Assembly (NCBI GenBank): GCA_034430155.1
Contig: DAOUET010000182.1
Coordinates: 1-56,626 of the forward strand
DNA from: DAOUET01 sp034430155
GTDB taxonomy: Bacteria > Chloroflexota > Anaerolineae > Anaerolineales > UBA4823
Reading direction: 5' to 3'
Length of the DNA stretch: 56,626 bases
Made by a program: the position numbers and the translations under genes. The notes beneath the pieces were generated by a model that made no database searches, had not been told where the DNA came from, and saw only the letters and a list, made by a program, of their open reading frames with translations. Shown piece after piece: positions 33,457 to 41,296 of the stretch (the first letter of the stretch is position 1; each line of letters begins with the position of its first letter).

Positions 33457-34722
33457 ATGGATGAAAATCTACGTCAGTTGTTAAAAATACCCCATGCACG
33501 TTTGGATGAGATCAACGCGGTGCTCCTGAATCCAGAAATGCGCGTTATCAACGATTTCCTTGAAGTCGTTGATAAATATGGCTCTCCAGAAGAGATCAAT
33601 CACAAAGCGCGACAAGCCCGCATGCTACCCGCACTGCTTAAACGCGTCGAAGCTATCAAACCAGAATATCTGCAAGATCTAGAATGGCTGGAGGTCCAAC
33701 GTGATCGCGGTGCGTTTATCAGCATCGCTGACTATCGCCGAAAAGTACTGGGGGACAAAGCTGATCAGATGGAATTCAAGGATGATTACGCCATAACGCT
33801 GGAGATCAGCGCTGCCCAATACTTTCCCTGGGTAATTGCAGTAGCCAAACGCGCTCTCGAACGAGAGGCTTTAATGCCAGGCCGGTTTATTCGAGTTCGC
33901 AAGATGAAGGAACAAGAAGCTGACGGCGACTTGCCTGCCTTTGCCGTTGCCATGCAGATCATCGGCGCTAGTTATGTGGAAACGCTAGACACCAAAGGCA
34001 CCGACGGTTCTAACGTACACCTCGGAGGTCCCGAAACAATAACTGGCTATTTTGGCGGCGTTGGAGAACCCAATCATTACGCCCTCAAGTGGCTTGACGA
34101 ATTCCTTTATTACTACACCAATTACGGCGTTCAGCAGGTCCTCAACATCAACCCAGGCACCGTTTTGCTTGGCTACCTGCTCTACCGGCTCGGTGTTGAC
34201 ATCGAATTCAAGATTTCGGTTTATATGGGTAACGATAACTCTTATGCTGGACTATGGACTCTGCTGGGTGCCAAGCTCTTTGAGCGCGAAGATGGTACCT
34301 CCCCGCTAATCGGTTTCAACTGGAGCAATTCCATTAATAATGAGACCATGGAGATTTCAGCTCAATTCCGCAAAGATTTTGGTTTCGAGGAGGTTATACG
34401 CTTCGAACACCATATCACCGAGACCTGGAAGAGCATCGTTCGCCAGCCTTACAACCGGCGAGATGAGTTGCTGGAGATCGCTGATCATGTCGCCAATATC
34501 TCTGCCAAGCATGAAGGCGGCGATCCTGAGATCGAGTTAACTCGGCAGTATCCCTCGGACATTCTCGACTACTTCCGTGACAAGCAAGAAATTCTTGAGT
34601 CAGGTGACTGGGATGCCATGACCCAGAATTTCTTAGATAAATTTGATGCTACCAATAAAACCGCCTGGGCGTTAACCGAGCATGGCCTTTCCTTCCTGGC
34701 TGCTCAAAAGCTACACACTTAA
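33457..34722 (+). CDS. Conserved protein of unknown function, 421 residues
   Basis: I do not recognise this family. It is soluble, with no signal peptide, membrane helix or cysteine motif. Residues about 170-320 look like an enzyme core with Gly-rich turns (TKGTDGSNVHLGGPETITGY, about 177-196; NPGTVLLGYLLYRLG; GNDNSYAGLW) and conserved-looking polar clusters (WSNSINNETMEI, FEHHITETW). Its N-terminal 120 residues are helical. AGGAG lies 7 bases before the ATG, and it is tucked between panB and a glutamate-dehydrogenase-like gene, all reading the same way. A metabolic role with THF or amino acids is possible but unproven. Confidence 0.8.
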   Translation: MDENLRQLLKIPHARLDEINAVLLNPEMRVINDFLEVVDKYGSPEEINHKARQARMLPALLKRVEAIKPEYLQDLEWLEVQRDRGAFISIADYRRKVLGDKADQMEFKDDYAITLEISAAQYFPWVIAVAKRALEREALMPGRFIRVRKMKEQEADGDLPAFAVAMQIIGASYVETLDTKGTDGSNVHLGGPETITGYFGGVGEPNHYALKWLDEFLYYYTNYGVQQVLNINPGTVLLGYLLYRLGVDIEFKISVYMGNDNSYAGLWTLLGAKLFEREDGTSPLIGFNWSNSINNETMEISAQFRKDFGFEEVIRFEHHITETWKSIVRQPYNRRDELLEIADHVANISAKHEGGDPEIELTRQYPSDILDYFRDKQEILESGDWDAMTQNFLDKFDATNKTAWALTEHGLSFLAAQKLHT

Positions 34723-34820
34723 GGTCCTACCAAACATCTCAGCCAAGGGATGAGTGGTTGCAAAACCAGTCAATTTATGACCGCTCACCCCGGACTGGTA
34801 ATATCACAAGGAAAAACTCA

Positions 34821-36692
34821 ATGATCCCAAAACGGATGCAATCTTTTCTACACGAGCGTTTGCCTGAGAAGACCTGGCAAAACCGTCTGGTGAGAGATCA
34901 GGGAATGTGCTTTATGGAATTTGGCTCTCTCGACGTTGACCGCTTGGCTCGGGTTGGGATCGAAGTAGACAATCTCGGCCCTCAATTAGTAGTCTGCATG
35001 TGGGATGAGGAATCTTCCATAGAAGTTGGCGGTTACCTTATTGTCGATAACTTAGCTATGGGACGTCCTTCCATGGGTGGTATCCGCATGCTACCCGATA
35101 TTACCCCTGGGATCATCCATAACCTGGCGCGCGGCATGACTTTAAAGAATGCAGCTGCAGACCTGCCCTATGGGGGTGGCAAAGCGGGCATTGTTGCTAA
35201 GCGTGGCCTTTCACCAGAGGAGCATACTGCGGTTATTCGTGGGTTTGCTCGTCTCCTAAAACGCTATAAAGATATCTACCTTCCCGGCCCAGATGTTGGC
35301 ACCAACGATGCTGATATGAAAACAGTGGCAATCGAAAACGGTATGGACAACGCCCTCTCGAAACCTGTAGATATGGGAGGCAATCGTATCGACGAGCTCG
35401 GTGCCGCTGCCGGTGGTGTCATTATCGCTTTGGATGCTGTTCTGACAGAAATGCCACGCCTGCAGTCTCTTCCACAATTCGAAAAATTGCAGATTCCGCC
35501 CTCAGATCAGATTACGGTACTCATCCAGGGTTTCGGCGCGGTCGGCGCGAATGCTGCTCGCTTTCTATGCCAGTGGTTGCCAGGCGCTAGGGTCGTAGGG
35601 GTCAGTGACGAACTCGGTTACCTATACGCCCCAGACGGACTTCCTGTTGATCAGCTCATTCAGAGTTGGCTTACCCAGGGTGCTGTAACCTTACCTTATT
35701 TCCGTGAGCATCTCCTATTGGCAACCGGGGTAAAACCAGAAATCAAATTTTCTAACAATGCCAATGATCTGTTGCGCGAATCTGCATTCTGCTTTATTCC
35801 AGCTGCTCCTATCGACAATTATCTTGACACAGATCCAATAACCCACCCTTCCATGACGGTTGACCGCATGGGTCAGTGGGCGTTAATCGTGGAGGGAGCT
35901 AACACTTACTCTCCTGATAGGGAACGCAAAGCAGCCCGTTCACGCATGGAACGGGCAGTCTATCGCCAACGGGGTATTTTGATTGCCGCTGACTACCTGG
36001 TAAACTCTGGGGGGGTGATCTTTGCCGCCCAAGAACATCTCATCAAGACCCCATTCCACTTGCGGATACCCGATCAAATGCTGGGGGATTCCCAGACAGT
36101 CGAGCATTGGTTGCAAACACACCAGGTAGAACTGGCTGCCTTGGCAAAAAAGCGGCGATTGGCAGCTGAAGCCCACCGCCAGGAAGTTATTCAACGTAAT
36201 ATCCGCGAGTTAATCGACTTGTTGCTCTCAGATGCAGATATGTTGCCTTGCGAAGCCGCTGAAATGATTAGCGTTCGGCGTATCGCTGCCAGTGAAAGTG
36301 ATCGCACTGCCTCGGAAATCATGGTGCCTCTCCCTACGATTTCCGAACAGAGCTCTATCCAACAAGCCGCGGCTGCGTTAGTAAATGCTTCTAGCCCCAT
36401 TTTGGCCGTGGTAACCTCCCAAGGTGACTTGGTTGGCGTCGTGACGGAATGGGATATCACCCGAGCTACTTCATTGGGTTCCCCTACTGATTCTCCACTC
36501 AGTGAGATCATGACCCGTCAGGTAATCTCCGCCACACCGAAAGACAGTATCCTGGATGTCATCCGCAAGCTGGAATACCACGAGATCTCTGCCATGCCGG
36601 TTGTAGATGGCAAAGCTGTTTTAGGCATGTTGAGTTCGGATTTACTGGCACGTCGCTCTTTATTACGTTTGCTCCAATCGCAGATGTCGTGA
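34821..36692 (+). CDS. Glutamate-dehydrogenase-family enzyme fused to a C-terminal CBS pair
   Basis: 623 residues from ATG 34821 (AAGGA ribosome site). Residues about 1-480 are a Glu/Leu/Phe/Val dehydrogenase: GGIRMLPD, the catalytic Lys in PYGGGKAGI (K121), PGPDVGTND, a Rossmann fold with QGFGAVGANAARFL, and EGANTY. Residues about 500-620 are two CBS motifs (ASEIMVPLP..., LSEIMTRQVISATPKDSILD, ISAMPVVDGKAVLGMLSSD). Normal enzymes of the family stop at about 420-450. CBS pairs usually bind adenosyl nucleotides, so the enzyme may be set by cellular energy charge. Substrate could be glutamate or a related amino acid. Confidence 0.92.
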   Translation: MIPKRMQSFLHERLPEKTWQNRLVRDQGMCFMEFGSLDVDRLARVGIEVDNLGPQLVVCMWDEESSIEVGGYLIVDNLAMGRPSMGGIRMLPDITPGIIHNLARGMTLKNAAADLPYGGGKAGIVAKRGLSPEEHTAVIRGFARLLKRYKDIYLPGPDVGTNDADMKTVAIENGMDNALSKPVDMGGNRIDELGAAAGGVIIALDAVLTEMPRLQSLPQFEKLQIPPSDQITVLIQGFGAVGANAARFLCQWLPGARVVGVSDELGYLYAPDGLPVDQLIQSWLTQGAVTLPYFREHLLLATGVKPEIKFSNNANDLLRESAFCFIPAAPIDNYLDTDPITHPSMTVDRMGQWALIVEGANTYSPDRERKAARSRMERAVYRQRGILIAADYLVNSGGVIFAAQEHLIKTPFHLRIPDQMLGDSQTVEHWLQTHQVELAALAKKRRLAAEAHRQEVIQRNIRELIDLLLSDADMLPCEAAEMISVRRIAASESDRTASEIMVPLPTISEQSSIQQAAAALVNASSPILAVVTSQGDLVGVVTEWDITRATSLGSPTDSPLSEIMTRQVISATPKDSILDVIRKLEYHEISAMPVVDGKAVLGMLSSDLLARRSLLRLLQSQMS

Positions 36693-36825
36693 GAAGAAAA
36701 TATGACATATGCCAACCTTCCTGTGATATTTGGTACATTTGCCACTTCAATACGGCTCACTCTTAAATGATAATGAGCTAATAAACTGAGGCTATCGTTG
36801 CGTATTTCGAAAAGGAGGCCACTGC

Positions 36826-37392
36826 ATGGTTACGAAACAAGAATTAATCTACCGCCAGTTGATCACCTTGCAGGATGGGGGTAGGGTGCTGCTCCGGCCG
36901 CTGACTCAGGACGACCGCCAGGATCTTATTGATCTTTATGCACCGCTTAGTGCGTTTGACCGCCGTTATTTACGCCACAATGTGAATAATCCAGAGGTAG
37001 TTCAGGCCTGGGTCGACAACCTCGATTACGAAAAAGTGTTGCCATTGATCGCAGTGATTGGTGACCACATCGTAGGCAACGCCACCTTACATTTCTTCGA
37101 AGGACCAGCTCACCATCGGGCCGAATTGCGCATATTCCTCGCCAAGGAAATCCGTCGCAGAGGAGTCGGTTCTCGCATGCTTCAAGCGCTGATCGAACTG
37201 GCGAAAAGGCGTAATATCCACCTCTTAGAAGCCCATATCACTACCGACGAGACCAATGTTATCAAGGCTTTCCAGAATCTAGGCTTTGAGCTGAAATGCG
37301 TACTTGATGATTATTTCATGTTGCCCGACGGTGAATTACGAGATATTGCCCTTCTTATATTGAGACTTCGCAATGCTGAGGGAGAGTTTTAA
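36826..37392 (+). CDS. GNAT-family N-acetyltransferase
   Basis: 188-residue acetyl-CoA-dependent transferase. The A motif for acetyl-CoA, RRRGVGSRMLQALIELAKRR, lies at about 110-129, followed by NVIKAFQNLGFE. The N-terminal part (LRPLTQDDRQDLIDLYAPLS) is typical of proteins related to the acetyltransferase module of protein acetyltransferases. AAAGGAGG ribosome site. Substrate unknown; a protein or small-molecule amine. Confidence 0.85.
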   Translation: MVTKQELIYRQLITLQDGGRVLLRPLTQDDRQDLIDLYAPLSAFDRRYLRHNVNNPEVVQAWVDNLDYEKVLPLIAVIGDHIVGNATLHFFEGPAHHRAELRIFLAKEIRRRGVGSRMLQALIELAKRRNIHLLEAHITTDETNVIKAFQNLGFELKCVLDDYFMLPDGELRDIALLILRLRNAEGEF

Positions 37393-37486
37393 AGGAAAAA
37401 ATCGAACCAGATTATAGATCACTTACCTTGACCTGTGAACCAGAGTAACCGACAAACCTGAAATATCTCCCCAAGAAGGAGATAAT

Positions 37487-38533
37487 TTGCATAACTTATA
37501 TGCCATACGCCAGAGACTTCGCTATCTGCCGATTACTTACCGGATTGCCATTGGAAACGCGCTAATCATCGCCATTGGAGCTGTGTGCGGCACCCTGCTC
37601 ACACGCCACTTTGCCAGCCAAGCAGCTGAATTATGGCTGATCCTGCTCTTCCTATTTATCGGTACCACCCTTAGCGTGTTAACCAACTTCTGGATCATAC
37701 ACACTGCACTTCGCCCACTTCACGAACTTAGTCAATTGGTGAACCGCTCGCGAGCCGGACAAACTGGTATCGATCCCAATTTCCTACAAGATAAAGATCC
37801 GGATATCAGTCAGCTGGCCGCAGCCCTTAACTTCTTAGTCAATCAGTTAGAAGAACGCAACCTGCAGCTGCGTGCCCTCTCGAAACGAGCCATAAACGCT
37901 CAAGAAGAAGAGCGTAAACGGATTGCTCGTAGCCTCCATGATGACACCGGTCAGGCGCTTTCGATGTTGATCATCCATTTGGAACAGCTTCAGGATCGTC
38001 TCCCCACAGATGCAGCTGAAATTCGCAAGAAATTAGATGCTTCTCACCAGATAGCTACCCTGGCGTTGGCTGAGCTTCGAAATATCGTTTACGGTCTACG
38101 CCCCACCATTCTTGATGATCTAGGGCTCATTCCAGCTATTCGCTGGTACGCTCGCTCACACCTGGAGGAGGCCGGTATTCGCCTCGAATTTTGCATTCCT
38201 GAGAATGGTTTGTCTTTACCGCCGCAATTGAATTCTACTTTATTCCGCATCGCCCAAGAAGGCATCAACAACGTTTTACGTCATTCGCAAGCCAAGTCAG
38301 TCCGCATTTCTTTAAGTGACCAAGACAATGAAATTTGTTTACATATCGAGGATGATGGCCGAGGTTTCGATCTCATCAAGACCTCAGAACAAGCTCTCCG
38401 CCTCCAGCGATTAGGTCTACTTGGCATACAAGAACGCGCCGACCTTGTTGGAGGCAAGGTTACGGTTGATTCACTCCCTGGCCAGGGCACTTCCCTCCAA
38501 GTAAACCTGCCGATAACCTCCAGAGGAGAGTGA
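37487..38533 (+). CDS. Membrane sensor histidine kinase, NarX/DegS type (HisKA_3)
   Basis: 348 residues. Two membrane helices at about 20-35 and 48-72 enclose only a short external loop, so it senses in or near the membrane. A HAMP-like linker follows, then the HisKA_3 dimerisation domain with H151 in ARSLHDDTGQ, and the ATPase with RIAQEGINNVLRHS (N box), EDDGRGFD (G1) and GLLGIQERADLVGG (G2). The start is TTG 37487, chosen for AAGGAG 7 bases upstream. Followed after 4 bases by its regulator. Signal unknown; the respiratory locus downstream is the obvious target. Confidence 0.93.
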   Translation: MHNLYAIRQRLRYLPITYRIAIGNALIIAIGAVCGTLLTRHFASQAAELWLILLFLFIGTTLSVLTNFWIIHTALRPLHELSQLVNRSRAGQTGIDPNFLQDKDPDISQLAAALNFLVNQLEERNLQLRALSKRAINAQEEERKRIARSLHDDTGQALSMLIIHLEQLQDRLPTDAAEIRKKLDASHQIATLALAELRNIVYGLRPTILDDLGLIPAIRWYARSHLEEAGIRLEFCIPENGLSLPPQLNSTLFRIAQEGINNVLRHSQAKSVRISLSDQDNEICLHIEDDGRGFDLIKTSEQALRLQRLGLLGIQERADLVGGKVTVDSLPGQGTSLQVNLPITSRGE

Positions 38534-38537
38534 CCAG

Positions 38538-39188
38538 ATGAATAAAATACGAATATTACTAGCCGACGACCACACTATTCTGCGTGATGGCATTCGTGCA
38601 TTATTCGAGGATGAACCGGATATGGAGTGTATTGGCGAAGCTGAAGATGGCCGCACCACCGTGAGAATGGCTTGCGAGCTACAACCGGATGTCGTTCTCA
38701 TGGATATTGCTATGCCGCTCCTCAATGGTTTGGAGGCGACTTATCAAATCAAGCGCCAGAATCCCCAAATTAATGTCTTGATCCTTACCATGCATGACAA
38801 TGAAGAATATATCCGCCAGGTACTCGCCGCCGGCGCCATGGGGTATATTCTAAAAGACGCAGCCGCCAGGGAATTGTTAGGCGCCATCCGCGCCGTACAT
38901 CGCGGCGAAGCTGTGCTCTCTTCAGCAGTTACCCGCTTGGTTATTGAGGACTATCTGCGTTGGGGTAATACACACCCGGAAGACTCATCGAACTGCTTGA
39001 CTCCCCGAGAACGAGAAGTCCTTCAATTGATTGCTGAAGGATACACAAACAAACAGATCGCTGAAATCCTGTGTATATCAATAAAAACAGTACAGGCTCA
39101 CCGCTCAAAATTGATGCAGAAATTGGATTTGCACGACCGCGCAGAATTGATCAAATATGCTATCCAAAAGAAGATTATTGAGTTCTGA
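38538..39188 (+). CDS. NarL/FixJ-family response regulator
   Basis: 216 residues: receiver domain with acidic pocket DDH and phospho-acceptor D56 (VVLMDIAMP), then a LuxR/GerE HTH (LTPREREVLQLIAEGYTNKQ, about 155-174, ending IKTVQAHRSKLMQKL). It forms an operon with the kinase and is closed by a strong terminator. Likely regulates the Rieske/cyt b-Hdr operon that follows. Confidence 0.94.
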   Translation: MNKIRILLADDHTILRDGIRALFEDEPDMECIGEAEDGRTTVRMACELQPDVVLMDIAMPLLNGLEATYQIKRQNPQINVLILTMHDNEEYIRQVLAAGAMGYILKDAAARELLGAIRAVHRGEAVLSSAVTRLVIEDYLRWGNTHPEDSSNCLTPREREVLQLIAEGYTNKQIAEILCISIKTVQAHRSKLMQKLDLHDRAELIKYAIQKKIIEF

Positions 39189-39246
39189 TAATTGATCAAG
39201 AACAATACCCGCTGACGGTAAGAAAAAAAATTTAACTACTATCCTC

Positions 39247-39271
39247 GACCCTATGAAAATAGGGTCTTTTT
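39247..39271 (+). terminator. Intrinsic terminator after the two-component operon
   Basis: GACCCTAT (39247-39254), GAAA tetraloop, ATAGGGTC (39259-39266), then TTTTT. A compact and classical terminator. Confidence 0.92.
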
Positions 39272-39389
39272 CATTCTGATAGTAGGTCTGGGATGGATTA
39301 CAAATGCCTGAAATTCTTGTATCCTTTTAATGGCATATTTTGCGCGCGACTCAATCTTTTATTTCAATCTTTTTTTCCTGAGGTGGCCT

Positions 39390-40427
39390 ATGGATTTTTT
39401 CTCGCGAAGACCCTTCCTCTATGGAATTTTCATGGTTATCGCCGTGGTTCTCTTGCTATTTGTGATAACCAATAAGGGAGGCGCGACTTCATCCACTCAA
39501 ATCAGTGAATCTTCGCCAGGGCAGCTGCTAAATTGGCCATGGATCCACCGCATCTTCGGGGTAGATTCGCCTTCCCACCCAGCCTCTGGTTCGGTCCTGA
39601 TCCCCCAACCACCTGAAAAAGATCTCTGTTTACATTGCCATATCACTGGAGAAGACAAAGGGCTTTGGACCCCTCTCGCTCGATGGATGCTTTTTGGCAG
39701 TGTAAGCCTGATTTTTATCTTTGGTGTGTATCGCAGTGCTAACCTGTGGATAACCCGCAGCCCCTGGAAGCCAATCACATTGCGAGCCGCTGAGTGGGTG
39801 GACAAACGCTACGGAGTTTCCGAGCCTCTCTCAAAAATCTTGAGTAAACCCGTACCTAAGTTCGCCTTGAGATGGTGGTATTGCTTGGGAGGCATCACCG
39901 CCTTCCTATTTGTCATCCAGGCAATTACTGGCATTATGCTGGCTTTCTATTACAAGCCTACGCCCGAAGCTGCCTTCAGCAGCATTCAATATATCGAGAC
40001 GCAAGTCAGGTTCGGGGCTGGCATCCGTGCCATTCACCACTGGGCAGCCAATGGGATGATTATCTTATGCATCGCTCACATGTTGCGGGTCTTCATCATG
40101 GGAGCATACAAATCCCCTCGAGAATTAAATTGGGTTAGCGGAGTGTTATTGTTGGTCATCACCTTAGCATTCGGCTTCACCGGATACCTGCTGCCGTGGG
40201 ATCAACGCGCTTTTTGGGCAACTACAGTTGGTAGCGAGATCGCCGGGAGTATCCCTGTTATCGGCAATTTGGCCTTAGTCTTTCTTCGCGTCGGTTGGAA
40301 TGTCAGCGACTTGACCCTCAGCCGTTTTTACGGCTTACACGTGATCATCCTTCCCATTGTTACGTTACTTTCAATGGGTGTGCATTTCCTTATGGTTCGG
40401 CGCTTAGGTATTGCCAAACCTCTTTGA
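39390..40427 (+). CDS. Cytochrome b (b6-type N-terminal part) with an extra c-type haem site
   Basis: 345 residues from ATG 39390 (GAGGTGG ribosome site). A membrane anchor at about 7-25 is followed by a loop carrying a covalent haem c motif C80-L-H-C83-H84, then a second helix. From about 150 on lies the four-helix cytochrome b core, with GITAFLFVIQAITGIML, the paired haem histidines in IRAIHHWAANGMII and YGLHVIILP, and TGYLLPWDQRAFWA. The C-terminal half of cytochrome b is a separate gene, as in b6f. The upstream in-frame ATG at 39330 is possible but has no ribosome site. Confidence 0.88.
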   Translation: MDFFSRRPFLYGIFMVIAVVLLLFVITNKGGATSSTQISESSPGQLLNWPWIHRIFGVDSPSHPASGSVLIPQPPEKDLCLHCHITGEDKGLWTPLARWMLFGSVSLIFIFGVYRSANLWITRSPWKPITLRAAEWVDKRYGVSEPLSKILSKPVPKFALRWWYCLGGITAFLFVIQAITGIMLAFYYKPTPEAAFSSIQYIETQVRFGAGIRAIHHWAANGMIILCIAHMLRVFIMGAYKSPRELNWVSGVLLLVITLAFGFTGYLLPWDQRAFWATTVGSEIAGSIPVIGNLALVFLRVGWNVSDLTLSRFYGLHVIILPIVTLLSMGVHFLMVRRLGIAKPL

Positions 40428-40448
40428 TCTGGAAGAAGGAAAAGATTT

Positions 40449-40859
40449 ATGTCTGATGATTCGAACAATACCATTCAAGAAAAAGATACCATCCCTTTTT
40501 ACCCTGACCATGTCAGCACCGAGCTGCGCGTGGTTATGGGCATTACCCTTTTGGCAATAATTTTTGGCGTCATCGGGTTGATATTACCGGTTGGTTTGGG
40601 TGAACCCGCTGATCCCATGAACACCCCTGCCCATGTTAAACCCGAATGGTATTTCCTATCCTTGTACCAGCTTCTCAAATTCATCCCCAAAACAGCTGGG
40701 GTCATCCTTCCCATTGCCGCCATGATCATGCTCACGATTTGGCCTTTTATTGACCGAAAACGGGATGTTTCATTAAAAAATAGGCGTTTACGTTTCTTGG
40801 TCGTTGTTGTCATCTTACTCGTAATCATTGCTCTGACAATTTGGGGGGAGGTGAGTTAA
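40449..40859 (+). CDS. Cytochrome b C-terminal subunit (subunit IV-like)
   Basis: 136 residues with three membrane helices and the quinol-site motif PEWYF (in HVKPEWYFLSLYQLLK, about 62-77). Preceding NTPAHV and the 'F-Y-P-D-H' start are typical of the C-terminal cytochrome b domain. It completes the split cytochrome b with the previous gene, 21 bases away. Confidence 0.9.
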   Translation: MSDDSNNTIQEKDTIPFYPDHVSTELRVVMGITLLAIIFGVIGLILPVGLGEPADPMNTPAHVKPEWYFLSLYQLLKFIPKTAGVILPIAAMIMLTIWPFIDRKRDVSLKNRRLRFLVVVVILLVIIALTIWGEVS

Positions 40860-40861
40860 AC

Positions 40862-41296
40862 ATGAATAAGGTATCTCGTCGTGAATTTCTAAAGATCGTC
40901 AATCGTTTTCTTACTGTCACCGGTCTGATAGTCTTGTTGGCTCCCATCATTGCATACTTCTATCCCGCCAACCTTGAAGAGACCCCCTCCGAGCCTGTAC
41001 CGGTTGGAAGCCTTGAGGATTTACCACCTAATGAGAGCAAGACAGTTCAATTTGGACGCTATCCGGCCTTGGTGATCAACACCCCGCAGGGTCTCCGTGC
41101 CTATTCGGCGGTATGCACGCATTTTGCTTGTATTGTTAAATGGAAGGCCTCCACCGGCCAGATTGAATGTCCCTGCCACGATGGTTTGTTTGATCCCTTA
41201 GATGGCCATGTGACCGCTGGCCCTCCGCCAACACCGCTCGAAGCCTTTCCTATAAATATTGTTGACGGTCAAATCTACATTGGAGGTACAGAATGA
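40862..41296 (+). CDS. Rieske 2Fe-2S protein
   Basis: 144 residues: an N-terminal basic SRREFLK twin-arginine-like motif and a membrane helix (about 15-38), then the soluble Rieske domain. The cluster motifs are C85-T-H87 and C103-P-C105-H106, and C90/C105 can make the stabilising disulfide. ATG 40862 is chosen because GGGGAGG lies upstream. The stop overlaps the next start (ATGA). It oxidises quinol with the cytochrome b genes. Confidence 0.93.
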   Translation: MNKVSRREFLKIVNRFLTVTGLIVLLAPIIAYFYPANLEETPSEPVPVGSLEDLPPNESKTVQFGRYPALVINTPQGLRAYSAVCTHFACIVKWKASTGQIECPCHDGLFDPLDGHVTAGPPPTPLEAFPINIVDGQIYIGGTE

